Origin: Acidimicrobiia bacterium
GTDB taxonomy: Bacteria > Actinomycetota > Acidimicrobiia > Acidimicrobiales > CATQHL01
NCBI GenBank assembly: GCA_009840735.1
Contig: VXNF01000045.1
Coordinates: 1-58,677, forward strand
Length of the DNA: 58,677 nucleotides
Direction: 5' to 3'
This document shows positions 35,009 through 44,532 of the stretch, piece after piece (position 1 is the stretch's first letter; every line of letters starts with the position of its first letter). The translations under genes were made by a program, and so were the position numbers. The notes beneath the pieces were generated by a model. That model had not been told where the DNA came from, did not search any database, and saw nothing but the letters and a program-made list of their open reading frames with translations.

Positions 35009-36346
35009 TCACTGGCCACCGAGGCGCACCCAGCGGTGGCCGGCAAAGCGCAGCCCGACGCCCACAAGGCGGGCCGCCATGAACACCGTCAGCGCGCCCC
35101 ACAACCAGCCGATGCCGGCGTCGGTGAGGCGCACGCCCACCGCCAAGGGCACGAACAGCCCGGACGCGGCCAGCATGGCGCCGGCCAGATAGCGCAGGTC
35201 GCCGGCGCCGATCAGCACGCCGTCGAGCGCGAAGGTCACCCCGTTGATCGGCAGCATCAGCGCCAGGTGGAGCATCAGGAATCCCGCCAGCGACACCACG
35301 GCGGCGTCGTTGCTGAACAGGTCCGGCAGCAGCGGGCGCAGCCCCACCGCCGCCGCCCCGGCCAACAGCCCGAACACCAGCCCCCACCAGGTGACCCGTC
35401 GCCCCACGCCGCGGGCGCCCGCAGCGTCGCCGGCGCCCAGCATCGTGCCGATCATGCCTTGGGCGGCGATGGCGAGGGCGTCCAGCGCCAGCGCCGAGAA
35501 CCCGAACAGCTGGGCGTTGATCTGATGTGCGGCCAAGTCGGCCACGCCGATCCGGGCGGCTACCGCGGCGGCCGCCAAGAACGCCGCATGCAGCGCCGAG
35601 GTTCGGACCAGCAGCGATCCGCCGGTGCGCACCAGCCTGCCCAGAACGGCCACGTCGGGCCGCAGCCTCGCGATGTGCGGGCGCGCCGACTGAAGGACCC
35701 AGCGCACGTAGAGCGCGGCGCCCACCCACTGCGCCGCCACGGTGGAGGCGGCGGACGCCCCGATGCCGAAACCCAGCCCGTACACCAAGATCACCTCGAG
35801 CACCAGGTTCCCGACAGCGGTCAGCGCCGCCACCTTCAGGGGGCGCGCCATGTCGAGCGTGCCCCGCAGGTAGCCCACCCCGGCCAGCATTATGAGCAGA
35901 GCGGGCAGTCCGGCCAGACTGATGTGCAGGTAGATGCGGGCCTGCGCCAGCACCTCGCCCTCGCCGCCCAGCAGCCTCAGCAACCGATCCGACAACCCGT
36001 ACAGCACCGCCCCGGCGGCGATGCCCGCCACCAGCGCCATCAACAGGGCCTGAACCCCCCAGCGGGCGGCGTCGCCCGCGCGGCCGGCGCCCAGCAGCCG
36101 CGCCACCGCCGCGGTGGTTCCGTAGGCCAAGAAGATGAACACGGCGAAGACGGTCAGGAGCAGCTGGCCGGCCAGCGCCAGACCGCCGAGTTGCGGCGTC
36201 CCCAGATGGCCCACGATGGCGGTGTCCACGAGCACGTACGCCGGCTCGGCCACGAGTGAGCCGAGTGCCGGGATCGCCAAGCGGAAGATCTCCCGGTCCC
36301 AGCGGCGTCGAGCCTCGGCGGCGGCTGGTTCGCGTGCTGTCGCCAC
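35009..36346 (-). CDS. MATE family efflux transporter
   Basis: A 445-residue, twelve-helix membrane protein. The first domain begins 'IFRLAIPALGSLVAEPAYVL', with 'VDTAIVGHLGTPQLGG' following, the typical MATE/DinF entry; the second half repeats the pattern around 'AAHQINAQLFGFSALALDAL'. The GTG at 36346 gives a short basic lead-in; upstream codons in this frame are antisense to the hopanoid operon leader. MATE transporters export drugs or metabolites against Na+ or H+. It is divergent from hpnC; a link with hopanoid or lipid export is speculation. Confidence 0.85.
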   Translation of the reverse strand: MATAREPAAAEARRRWDREIFRLAIPALGSLVAEPAYVLVDTAIVGHLGTPQLGGLALAGQLLLTVFAVFIFLAYGTTAAVARLLGAGRAGDAARWGVQALLMALVAGIAAGAVLYGLSDRLLRLLGGEGEVLAQARIYLHISLAGLPALLIMLAGVGYLRGTLDMARPLKVAALTAVGNLVLEVILVYGLGFGIGASAASTVAAQWVGAALYVRWVLQSARPHIARLRPDVAVLGRLVRTGGSLLVRTSALHAAFLAAAAVAARIGVADLAAHQINAQLFGFSALALDALAIAAQGMIGTMLGAGDAAGARGVGRRVTWWGLVFGLLAGAAAVGLRPLLPDLFSNDAAVVSLAGFLMLHLALMLPINGVTFALDGVLIGAGDLRYLAGAMLAASGLFVPLAVGVRLTDAGIGWLWGALTVFMAARLVGVGLRFAGHRWVRLGGQ

Positions 36347-36605
36347 TTCGACTCCAAGGGCCCGGGGTTCGTCTCCGCCGCCGCAACGGCGCCGCGCGAG
36401 AGTCTGGCGCGGTCGCCCCAGCAACGGGCCGAAGGACCAAGCCGCCGGACACGCTGCCGGTGACCCGCACTGGATTCTCCCTCGGAGCGCCGAGTCAGTA
36501 GTTTTGTGGGGTGCGCGCCACCGTGAGGATGAGCTGGGGGCCACGCGGACTCTCCCGCTGGCGGGTTCTGCGTCCGCTGCGGGGGCCGCGCGCCGCGCCG
36601 GGCCG

Positions 36606-37541
36606 ATGAGCCGCTCCGCACCCGTCGCCGGGGCGCCCCCCGACCCAGCAGCCGACCCAGCAGCCGACCCGGAGTGCCAGCGCGCCGACATCGAGCGGTT
36701 CGCGGACATCGACGCCGTCATGGCCCGCGCGGCGGGGGAGAACTTCCCGGTAGAGCTGTGGGTGCTGCCGCGGCGGCTGCGCGCCCACCTCAGCGCCATC
36801 TACGGCTACGCCCGGCTGGTGGACAACCTGGGCGACGAGTACGAAGGCGACCGCACGGCGGCGCTGGACTGGCTCGAGTCGCAGATCGACGACCTGTACG
36901 CCGGCGCGCCGCGCCACGAGGCGTTTCGACGCTTGGCGGCCACGGTGCGCGCCTTCGACATTCCCCGCGCGCCGTTCGACCAGCTGCTCGCGGCCAACCG
37001 CTTGGACCAGTCCAAGACCCGCTACCGCGACTGGGACGACCTGCTGGGGTATTGCGAGCTGTCGGCGAACCCCGTCGGGCATCTCGTCTTAGCCGTCCTC
37101 GAGGCCTTGACTCCCCAGCGCCGGGCGGCCTCCGACGCGGTCTGCTCCGGGCTGCAGGTTCTAGAGCACCTGCAAGACGTCGGCGAAGACGCCGCCGCGG
37201 GACGCATCTACCTGCCCGAGGCTGACATGGCGCGCTTCGGCTGCACCCCGGCGGACTTGACCGCCCCGGTCGCCGGGGCGGCGCTGCGCCGGCTCGTGGC
37301 CTTCGAGTGCGAGCGGGCGCGGGAGCTGCTGAGCGAGGGCCGGGAGCTCGTGGCGTCGCTCCGTGGCTTCGGCCGGCTGGCCGTCGCCGGCTTCGCAGCG
37401 GGGGGCCTCGCCGGCCTCGACGCCCTCGAGGCGGCGGACTACGAGGTGCTGGGCGCCACCCGCGCCGCGGGCGGTCGGCGGCAGCTGCGCCGAGCCGTGC
37501 CCCTTTACCTGGGCGCCGGGCGAAGACGGGGCCCAGCGTGA
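36606..37541 (+). CDS. hpnC: Hydroxysqualene synthase HpnC
   Basis: A 311-residue squalene/phytoene synthase-fold protein. Markers: 'NFPVELWVLPRRLRAHLSAI' at the N terminus, 'YGYARLVDNLGDEY' (first aspartate-rich region) and 'LEHLQDVGEDAAAGRIYLP' (second). In the HpnCDE route, HpnC acts after HpnD, converting presqualene diphosphate to hydroxysqualene. The ATG at 36606 is chosen by the onset of protein-like sequence; a short 12-bp DNA duplication gives a 'DPAADPAADP' stretch near the N terminus. It opens the hopanoid operon and overlaps hpnD by 4 bp. Confidence 0.85.
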   Translation: MSRSAPVAGAPPDPAADPAADPECQRADIERFADIDAVMARAAGENFPVELWVLPRRLRAHLSAIYGYARLVDNLGDEYEGDRTAALDWLESQIDDLYAGAPRHEAFRRLAATVRAFDIPRAPFDQLLAANRLDQSKTRYRDWDDLLGYCELSANPVGHLVLAVLEALTPQRRAASDAVCSGLQVLEHLQDVGEDAAAGRIYLPEADMARFGCTPADLTAPVAGAALRRLVAFECERARELLSEGRELVASLRGFGRLAVAGFAAGGLAGLDALEAADYEVLGATRAAGGRRQLRRAVPLYLGAGRRRGPA

Positions 37542-38416
37542 CGGTGCTCAGTGCCGAGGCGGCGTACCGGCAATGCGAGCAGATCACCTGGGCGCAGGCG
37601 CGCAACTTCGCCTACGGCATCCGACTGCTGCCGCCGCCCAAGCGTCGGGCGATGGCGGCGCTGTACGCCATGGCCCGACGCATCGACGACGTGGGCGACG
37701 GGAGCTGGGCGACTGACGCCAAGCTGGAGGCGCTCGCCGAGCTCCACTGCGCTATCGACGAGCTGGCCGCCGGCCGGATTCCCGACCCCGCCGACCCGGT
37801 GCTCGTGGGCCTCGCGGATGCCGCCGAGCGCTACCCGATCCCCATCGCGGTGCTGCACGAGATCGTCGAGGGCTGCGAGCAGGACGTGCGCGGTGCCAGC
37901 TACGCCACGATGGAGGAGACCGTCCGCTACTGCCGGCTGGTCGCCGGTTCGGTGGGCCGGTTGTCTCTGGGGGTGTTCGGCACGCGGGAAGCGCCGGCCC
38001 TCGAGCCGTCCGCCGAGCCGGTGCGTCTAGCCGACGAGCTGGGCGTGGCTTTACAGCTCACGAACATGCTGCGCGACATCGCCGAGGACCACGCCATGGG
38101 GCGCATCTACCTGCCCGAGTCCGACCGTGCCCGCTTCGGGGTCCGCCCGGGGGAGTGGGTGCCGGTCGAAGGCGTCGCCGGGCTGGTCCGTCACGTCGGC
38201 GAGCAGGCGGCGACGTGGTTCGAGCGGGGCCTGGCGCTGCTTGACCACCTGGACCATCGCAGCCGGGCCTGCACCGCAGCGATGGCCGGCATCTACCGGC
38301 GCTTGCTGGAGCGGATCCTGGCCCAGCCAGAACGGCCTCTGAGCGTGCGGGTGGGCCTGCCCGGACGAGAGAAGGCCCTCGTGGCGCTGCGCAGCGTGGC
38401 GGGGTTGCGACCGTGA
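37538..38416 (+). CDS. hpnD: Presqualene diphosphate synthase HpnD
   Basis: A 292-residue squalene/phytoene synthase family enzyme. Signature regions: 'RNFAYGIRLLPPPKRRAMAA', 'MARRIDDVGDG' (first aspartate-rich motif), 'YCRLVAGSVGRLSLGVFG' and 'LTNMLRDIAEDHAMGRIYLP' (second). It condenses two farnesyl diphosphates to presqualene diphosphate. The GTG at 37538 overlaps hpnC by 4 bp, and the end overlaps hpnE by 4 bp, so the three enzymes are tightly coupled. Confidence 0.85.
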   Translation: MTVLSAEAAYRQCEQITWAQARNFAYGIRLLPPPKRRAMAALYAMARRIDDVGDGSWATDAKLEALAELHCAIDELAAGRIPDPADPVLVGLADAAERYPIPIAVLHEIVEGCEQDVRGASYATMEETVRYCRLVAGSVGRLSLGVFGTREAPALEPSAEPVRLADELGVALQLTNMLRDIAEDHAMGRIYLPESDRARFGVRPGEWVPVEGVAGLVRHVGEQAATWFERGLALLDHLDHRSRACTAAMAGIYRRLLERILAQPERPLSVRVGLPGREKALVALRSVAGLRP

Positions 38417-39801
38417 ACGGTCGCCGGCGCGTCGTGGTGATCGGCGGGGGCCTCGCCGGCCTGTCCGCCGCCGTCGAGGCCGCCGACGGCGGCGCTGGGG
38501 TGACGCTGCTCGAGCGGCGACCGCGCCTCGGCGGGGCAACGTGGTCCTTCGAGCGCCGCGGCGTCTTCTTCGACAACGGCCAGCACGTCTTCATGCGCTG
38601 CTGTGAGGCCTACCGGAGGTTCCTGGAGCGGATCGGCTCGGCCGGCGACGTTCGCTTGCAGAGCCGCCTGGAGGTGCCGGTGCTGCGCCCGGGCGGGCCC
38701 GCCGGCGCTATCCGACGCAGTCGGGGACCGGCGCCGCTGCACCTGCTGGCGTCCCTGGCGACCTACCCGCACTTGAGCCGTCGCCGGCGCCTTGGCGTGG
38801 TCCGCGCCGCGCTGGCGCTGCGCCGACTGGATCCCGACGACGCGGCCCTCGACCGGCTCAACTTCGGCGAGTGGCTGGACGCCCGCGGCCAGGACGCCGA
38901 CGCTGTGGCGGCTTTCTGGGACCTGATCGTGCTGCCGACGCTGAACGTCCCCTCCGCTGAGGCCTCGCTCAAGCTGGCGGCGAAGGTGTTCCGTACGGGG
39001 CTGCTGCGCCGCGCCGACGCGGCCGACATCGGCTGGGCCGCGGTGCCGCTGTCGGCCCTGCACGGCGAGGCGGCCCGTCGCGCCATCGAGGCGGCCGGCG
39101 GGGAGGTCAGGACCGCCGCCGCGGTGCGGGGCGTGCGCCTCGGCGCCGCGGGCCTCCCGGTCGTGGAGCTCGACGGCGAGCTCATCGACGCCGACGCGGT
39201 CGTGGTGGCGGTGCCCCACGACGCCGCCGGCGGGCTGCTGCCGCCCGGCGCGGTGGCGCACCAGGAGCGCCTAGCCGAGCTCGGAACCTCGCCGATCCTG
39301 AACGTCCACCTGGTCTATGACCGCAGCGTGACGGAGCTGCCCATGGCCGCGGCCGTCGGCAGCGACGTGGAGTACGTCTTCGATCGCAGCGCCGCGGCCG
39401 GCCTCAACGACGGGCGGCAGTGTCTGACGATCTCGCTGTCGGCGGCGAGGCGCCACATCGGGCGCCGCTCGGCGGATCTGGTGGAGCACTTCAGCGCCGA
39501 GACGGCGCGTCTGCTGCCCGGCGCGGCAGCGGCCCGCATCACCGAGTCGATGGTCACCCGCGAGCGGGCGGCCACCTTCGTCGGGGCGCCGGGCTCGCAC
39601 GCTCTGCGCGCCGCGGGCCCCACGGCGCTCGCAGGCGTCTTCCTGGCCGGGGCCTGGTGCGACACGGGCTGGCCGGCGACCATGGAGGGCGCCGTGCGCA
39701 GCGGTGTTCAGGCGGGCCGCCTGGCCGCCGAGCACGCCGCCGTACTGCCCGCGCCGGGCTCGGCAAGCGCCGTTCCCGCTGAGTCGGCGGAGGCGGCATG
39801 A
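38413..39801 (+). CDS. hpnE: Hydroxysqualene dehydroxylase HpnE
   Basis: A 462-residue FAD-dependent amine-oxidase-fold protein. 'VVVIGGGLAGLSAAVEAAD' is the FAD-binding fingerprint, followed by 'LLERRPRLGGATWSF' and 'FDNGQHVFMRCC', typical of HpnE. The C terminus has the second FAD contact 'VFLAGAWCDTGWPATMEGAV'. It reduces hydroxysqualene to squalene, closing the HpnCDE route. The GTG start overlaps hpnD and its end overlaps the polyprenyl synthase gene. Confidence 0.85.
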   Translation: MNGRRRVVVIGGGLAGLSAAVEAADGGAGVTLLERRPRLGGATWSFERRGVFFDNGQHVFMRCCEAYRRFLERIGSAGDVRLQSRLEVPVLRPGGPAGAIRRSRGPAPLHLLASLATYPHLSRRRRLGVVRAALALRRLDPDDAALDRLNFGEWLDARGQDADAVAAFWDLIVLPTLNVPSAEASLKLAAKVFRTGLLRRADAADIGWAAVPLSALHGEAARRAIEAAGGEVRTAAAVRGVRLGAAGLPVVELDGELIDADAVVVAVPHDAAGGLLPPGAVAHQERLAELGTSPILNVHLVYDRSVTELPMAAAVGSDVEYVFDRSAAAGLNDGRQCLTISLSAARRHIGRRSADLVEHFSAETARLLPGAAAARITESMVTRERAATFVGAPGSHALRAAGPTALAGVFLAGAWCDTGWPATMEGAVRSGVQAGRLAAEHAAVLPAPGSASAVPAESAEAA

Positions 39802-40814
39802 AGCTCCCGACGCCCGCGGTGCTCGACAGGGCCGGCGAGCTGGTGCGCCCCGCGCTGGCCGCCGCGGTGGATCGCCTGTCGGCCGAGCTCGCCGTCCCGG
39901 TGCGCTACCACTTCGGCTGGACCGACGCCGCAGGAGCGCCGCTGCCCGTCGAGCGCGCCGGCAAGGGTGTGCGAGCCGCCCTGGCGGTGCTGTCGGCCGA
40001 GGCTGCCGGCGCGCCGGCGGCGACCGCGACGCCCGGCGCGGTCGCTGTCGAGTTGATTCACAACTACTCGCTCATCCACGACGACATCGTCGACGGCGAC
40101 GCCGAACGCCGTCACCGCCCCACGGTGTGGAGCGTCTACGGAACAGACAACGCCGTCATCATCGGCGACGCGGTCATGGCCCTGGCCTTCGAGGTCTTGT
40201 TGGCCGAGACGACGCCGCCCCGCGCCGCAGCCGCCGCCGACCTGGCCCGGGCCAACGCGTCGATGATCGCCGGGCAGTCGCTGGACATGACCTTGCACGA
40301 CCGCCTCGACGTGTCGGTGGAGGACTGCTGGCAGATGATCTCCCAGAAGACAGGCGCCTTGCTTGCCCACTCCGCGGCGGTGGGGGCGATCCTGGCAGAC
40401 GCCCCCGCCGCGACGGTCGCTGCGCTGCGCCGCTTCGGCGAAGAGTTGGGCCGCGCCTTTCAGGCGGCGGATGACCTGCTCGGCATCTGGGGCCGCCCCG
40501 AGGTCACCGGCAAGCCGGCCGGCAACGATCTGCGCGAGCGCAAACGCTCCCTGCCGGTCACCATGGTCTTGACCTCCCCGAGCGCCGCGGCAGCCGAGCT
40601 CGCCGGGCTCTACAGTCGAGCCAGCCTCGACGAGGAGGCGGTGGCGAAGGCGACGGCGCTGATCGAGGAGGCCGGCGGCCGCGCCGCCACGGCCGCTGCG
40701 GCCCGGCAGTGCCGCGAGCGCGCCGTCGAAGCGGTGTCGGCGGCCGGCTTGGCGCCCGCCGCGGTGGCCGAGCTGTCGGACCTGGCGGCGTTCATCGTCG
40801 ACCGGGAGCACTAG
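39798..40814 (+). CDS. Polyprenyl diphosphate synthase (probable farnesyl diphosphate synthase)
   Basis: A 338-residue trans-prenyltransferase. The first aspartate-rich motif is in 'NYSLIHDDIVDGDAERRHRP' and the second in 'FQAADDLLGIWG'. Substrate chain length is set by residues before the first motif, which here are 'AVELIHNYS'; I cannot infer product length safely. Its place between hpnE and the cyclase gene argues that it provides farnesyl diphosphate for squalene. The ATG at 39798 overlaps the hpnE stop by 4 bp. Confidence 0.85.
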   Translation: MKLPTPAVLDRAGELVRPALAAAVDRLSAELAVPVRYHFGWTDAAGAPLPVERAGKGVRAALAVLSAEAAGAPAATATPGAVAVELIHNYSLIHDDIVDGDAERRHRPTVWSVYGTDNAVIIGDAVMALAFEVLLAETTPPRAAAAADLARANASMIAGQSLDMTLHDRLDVSVEDCWQMISQKTGALLAHSAAVGAILADAPAATVAALRRFGEELGRAFQAADDLLGIWGRPEVTGKPAGNDLRERKRSLPVTMVLTSPSAAAAELAGLYSRASLDEEAVAKATALIEEAGGRAATAAAARQCRERAVEAVSAAGLAPAAVAELSDLAAFIVDREH

Positions 40815-40837
40815 GGCGTGGGCGAGGAGGTTCAGCC

Positions 40838-42799
40838 ATGACGACAGCGAGAGGCGCGCTGGCCGCGCTCCCGTGGCTCGCCTCCGCGGCGGGCGCCGGC
40901 GACTTCGAAGGCGACGCGGCCGACGCCCTGGCCAGATCGGTGGACGCGCTGGCCGGCCTGCAGGACCCCGCCGGCTGGTGGAAGGGCGACCTGGAAACCA
41001 ACGTGGCGATCGAGTCGGAGGACCTCCTGCTGCGCGCCTTCTTGGGCATCGACGACGAGGAGGTCACCGCCCCCACTGCCAACTGGATCCGCTCCAAGCA
41101 GAACCCAGACGGCGGCTGGTCGAACCGCTACGGCGGCCCCTCGGACCTGTCGCTGGCCGTCGAGGCGTACGCGGCGCTGCGTCTAGCCGGCGACAGCCCC
41201 GACGCCGAGCACATGCGCCTCGCCGCGGAGTTCGTGCGCGACATGGGCGGCTTGGAGTGCGCCCGGGTCTTCACGCGCATCTGGCTGGCGCTGATCGGCC
41301 AGTGGTCGTGGCGGGACCTGCCCGCCATCCCCCCCGAGCTGATCCTGCTGCCCCGCTGGCTGCCGCTGAACATCTACGACTTCGCCTGCTGGGCCCGCCA
41401 GACGATCGTGCCGCTGAGCATCGTCAGCACCTACCGCCCGCAGGTCGATCTGGGCGTCACCTTGGACGAACTGCGCACCGGCGCTGTGCCTCCCGAGCGG
41501 GTGCCCCGGTCGGTGCGCACGCCAGCCGGTTGCTTCCAGCGGCTCGACCGGGTGCTGCACAAGTTCCACGCCTTGGCGCCGTGGCGGCTGCGGGAGACCT
41601 CCATGAAGCTGGCCGAGCAGTGGATCATCCGCCGTCAGGAGTCCGACGGCTGCTGGGGCGGCATCCAGCCGCCGTGGATCTACTCGATCATCGCCTTGCA
41701 CCTGCGCGGCTACCCGCTGGACCACCCCATCTTGGCCAAGGCGTTGGCGTGCTTCGACAGCTACGAGGTGCGCCAAGGCGACATGCGCTGGATGGAGTGC
41801 TGCCAGTCGCCGGTGTGGGACACCGCGCTGGCCGTGGTCGCCCTCGGCGACGCCGGGCTGCGCCGCGACGACCCGGCGATGACAGCCGCGGCGGACTGGC
41901 TGTTGGACGAGGAGGTCCAGGTGCGCGGCGACTGGGCCGCCCGGCGCCCTCACCTCGCTCCCGGCGGCTGGGCGTTCGAGTTCCACAACGACAACTACCC
42001 CGACCTCGACGACACCGCCGAGGTGGTCCTGGCGCTGGGCCACGCTCAGGCCGGCGACAGCGAGCGGGCGAACGCCGCCATCGCCCGTGCCGTCGCCTGG
42101 GCCGAGGGCATGCAGTGCAGCGACGGCGGTTACGCCGCCTTCGACGCCGACAACGTGCGGCGGCTCTGCGAGCAGCTGCCCTTCTGCGACTTCGGCGAGG
42201 TCATCGACCCGCCGAGCGCGGACGTCACCGCGCACGTCGTGGAGATGCTCTGCTGGGTCCGCGCCCACACCGACATACCCGTGGACGCTCGACGCTTGCG
42301 GCGCGCCGTGGATTGGCTGTGGCTGGATCAAGAGTCCGACGGATCCTGGTTCGGGCGCTGGGGCGTGAACCACCTGTACGGGCTCGGCGCCGTGCTGCCG
42401 GCGCTGCGGGCGGCGGGGGTTCCGACCAGTGACCGCCGCATCCGCCGCGCGGTCCGCTGGCTGCACGCCACCCAGGGCCCCGAAGGCGGCTGGGGCGAGG
42501 ACCTGCGGTCCTATGAGTCCGACCACTGGCGGGGCCGCGGCGATCCGACGGCCTCTCAGACCGCTTGGGCGCTGCTGGCGCTGATGGCGGCGGACGAGTT
42601 CGGCGAGCCGACCCGCCGCGGCGTGGCCTGGCTGGCCCGGACCTGCCGGCCCGACGGCACCTGGGACGAGCCGCAGTACACCGGCACCGGCTTCCAGGGA
42701 TACTTCTACATCAACTACCACCTCTATCGGCAGGTGTTCCCGACCATGGCGCTGGGTCGGTTCCTGCGGGCCACCGCCGGGGAGGCGCCGTCGCGGTGA
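40838..42799 (+). CDS. shc: Squalene-hopene cyclase
   Basis: A 653-residue class II triterpene cyclase. The proton-donating motif 'YPDLDDTAEV' is at about residue 389 and several QW repeats are visible, for example 'QNPDGGWSNRYGG', 'QESDGSWFGRWG' and 'QGPEGGWGEDLRSY'. The C terminus, 'YFYINYHLYRQVFPTMALG', matches the family. It cyclises squalene to hopene and diplopterol at the membrane. The ATG at 40838 follows a GAGGAGG site. The length and motifs are standard, so it should be active. Confidence 0.92.
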   Translation: MTTARGALAALPWLASAAGAGDFEGDAADALARSVDALAGLQDPAGWWKGDLETNVAIESEDLLLRAFLGIDDEEVTAPTANWIRSKQNPDGGWSNRYGGPSDLSLAVEAYAALRLAGDSPDAEHMRLAAEFVRDMGGLECARVFTRIWLALIGQWSWRDLPAIPPELILLPRWLPLNIYDFACWARQTIVPLSIVSTYRPQVDLGVTLDELRTGAVPPERVPRSVRTPAGCFQRLDRVLHKFHALAPWRLRETSMKLAEQWIIRRQESDGCWGGIQPPWIYSIIALHLRGYPLDHPILAKALACFDSYEVRQGDMRWMECCQSPVWDTALAVVALGDAGLRRDDPAMTAAADWLLDEEVQVRGDWAARRPHLAPGGWAFEFHNDNYPDLDDTAEVVLALGHAQAGDSERANAAIARAVAWAEGMQCSDGGYAAFDADNVRRLCEQLPFCDFGEVIDPPSADVTAHVVEMLCWVRAHTDIPVDARRLRRAVDWLWLDQESDGSWFGRWGVNHLYGLGAVLPALRAAGVPTSDRRIRRAVRWLHATQGPEGGWGEDLRSYESDHWRGRGDPTASQTAWALLALMAADEFGEPTRRGVAWLARTCRPDGTWDEPQYTGTGFQGYFYINYHLYRQVFPTMALGRFLRATAGEAPSR

Positions 42800-43431
42800 G
42801 CCTCGAGCTCTGGTGTCCGCTGCGGCTCGAGGCTCAGGCTGCCCGCCGCGGCGCGCCCGGCGCGGGCGTGGTGCGCACCGGCATGGGCCCCCGGCGCGCC
42901 GCGGCGTTCGCTGGCCAGCGCCGCCGCGCCCCCGGCGGCTCAGGGAGCAGCGGCGCGGTGGTGTTGGGCCTGGCGGGCGCCTTGACCGATTCCCTGGGGC
43001 CGGGGGAGGTGATCGTGGCGGACAGCGTGCGCGGCCCCGGCCCCGCTCGCTCCGTCGGGGGCCCGGGCACCGAGACCGTCTGGGCCGCGCTCACCGAGGC
43101 GGGCATCGGCGCGGTGCGCGGCCCGATCCGGTCGGTCGCCCGCCCGGTGCGCGGGCCGAGCCGCCGCCGCGGCCTCGCTGGCGACGGCTCCCTCGCGGCG
43201 GATATGGAGTCGTGGTGGCTGCTGGGCGCCGATCCGGCGCCGTTAGCCGTGGTGAGGGTGGTGAGCGACACGCCCGCGGCGGAGTTGGCGTCGTTGTGGC
43301 TACCGTTGCGGGTGCGTCGCGCCTTGGCGGTGATCTCCCGGATCGCCGCGACGCTGCACCCCCGGGAGGCACCGATCCAACCGGACATTCGGCGAGGGCA
43401 GCAGACCGCAGCCTTGGGAGGTATCACCTGA
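42796..43431 (+). CDS. hpnG: HpnG-like hopanoid nucleoside phosphorylase
   Basis: A 211-residue protein, recognised by context and by the late motif 'LAADMESWWLL', which corresponds to the conserved Asp-Met-Glu purine/ribose-binding site of nucleoside phosphorylases; 'VVLGLAGALTD' matches the phosphate-site strand. HpnG releases adenine from adenosylhopane to give phosphoribohopane. Overall similarity is weaker than for its neighbours. The GTG at 42796 overlaps shc, and the stop overlaps the hpnH start (TGATG). Confidence 0.75.
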   Translation: MSLELWCPLRLEAQAARRGAPGAGVVRTGMGPRRAAAFAGQRRRAPGGSGSSGAVVLGLAGALTDSLGPGEVIVADSVRGPGPARSVGGPGTETVWAALTEAGIGAVRGPIRSVARPVRGPSRRRGLAGDGSLAADMESWWLLGADPAPLAVVRVVSDTPAAELASLWLPLRVRRALAVISRIAATLHPREAPIQPDIRRGQQTAALGGIT

Positions 43432-44435
43432 TGGGCATCCCGCTCCGGCAGGCCGCTCGCGTCGGCGCCTACATGTTCGCCAACAAGCTCCGCGGCCGCC
43501 AGAAGTACCCGCTGATCGTGGAGATGGAGCCGCTGTTCGCCTGCAACTTGGCGTGTCCCGGCTGCGGCAAGATCCAGCACCCCACCGAGGTCCTGCGCAA
43601 GCGCCTCAGCGTCGAGGACTGCGTCGGCGCCATGGAGGAGTGCGGCGCCCCGATGGTCTCCATCGCCGGCGGCGAGCCGTTGCTGCACCCGCAGATCGCC
43701 GACATCGCCGGGGCGCTCATCGAACGCAAACGGTTCGTGTACCTGTGTACCAACGGCGTCCTGCTGCAGCGCAAGATGGACCAGTTCAAGCCCTCGCCGT
43801 ACTTCTCCTGGGCGGTTCACGTGGACGGGCTGCGCGAGCGACACGACATCGCCGTGGCACGCGAGGGCGTCTTCGACGAGGTGGTCGAGGCGATCCGAGA
43901 GGCGAAGCGGCGCGGCTTCCGGGTCACCACCAACAGCACCTTCTTCAACACCGACACGCCCGAGTCGGTGCGCGGTGTGCTGGACTTCCTGAACGACGAT
44001 CTGGGCGTCGACTCGCTCATGGTCTCGCCCGGCTACGCCTATGAGAAGGCCCCCGACCAGGAGCACTTCTTGCAGGTGGCCGAGACCCGCCGGCTGTTCC
44101 GGGAGGCGTTCGCCGACGGGCGCCGCAAGCGCTGGCGGCTCAACCACTCGCCGCTGTTCTTGGACTTCCTGGAGGGCAAGGCCGACTTCCAATGCACGCC
44201 GTGGGGCATCCCCAGCTATTCGGTGTTCGGCTGGCAGCGGCCCTGCTACCTCATGGCGGACGGCTACGCCGAGAGCTACCAGGAGCTAATCGAGACGACC
44301 GACTGGGACAGCTACGGGCGAGGCCGCGACGAGCGCTGCGCCACCTGCATGGCGCATTGCGGCTATGAGCCGTCGGCCGTCGTCGCCACCGCGGGTTCGC
44401 TGCGGCAGTCGCTGCGGGCGCTGGTCTCGAGCTGA
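43431..44435 (+). CDS. hpnH: Radical SAM adenosylhopane synthase HpnH
   Basis: A 334-residue radical SAM enzyme. The cluster-binding motif is 'FACNLACPGCGKIQHP', with SAM contacts in 'SIAGGEPLLHP' and 'CTNGVLL'. A C-terminal Cys-rich end ('DERCATCMAHCGYEPSAV') is typical of HpnH. It attaches the 5'-deoxyadenosyl group to hopene, the first step of side-chain extension. It is the last gene of the hopanoid operon. A 48-bp stretch near its 3' end recurs with four mismatches at 47367-47414. Confidence 0.9.
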   Translation: MGIPLRQAARVGAYMFANKLRGRQKYPLIVEMEPLFACNLACPGCGKIQHPTEVLRKRLSVEDCVGAMEECGAPMVSIAGGEPLLHPQIADIAGALIERKRFVYLCTNGVLLQRKMDQFKPSPYFSWAVHVDGLRERHDIAVAREGVFDEVVEAIREAKRRGFRVTTNSTFFNTDTPESVRGVLDFLNDDLGVDSLMVSPGYAYEKAPDQEHFLQVAETRRLFREAFADGRRKRWRLNHSPLFLDFLEGKADFQCTPWGIPSYSVFGWQRPCYLMADGYAESYQELIETTDWDSYGRGRDERCATCMAHCGYEPSAVVATAGSLRQSLRALVSS

Positions 44436-44532
44436 GGCGCGCCGCCGGGGCGCGCGAACCGCCGCGCCCGGCCCGCCAACTCCAGCCGCTTGCTCCTTCG
44501 CTGCGCTGTCGGCGCGGCGTAGCCTCGGCGCT

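Noticed and set aside
44436-44475. GC-rich inverted repeat behind hpnH as a rho-independent terminator
   Set aside because: No T-tract follows and such pairing is expected by chance at this GC content.
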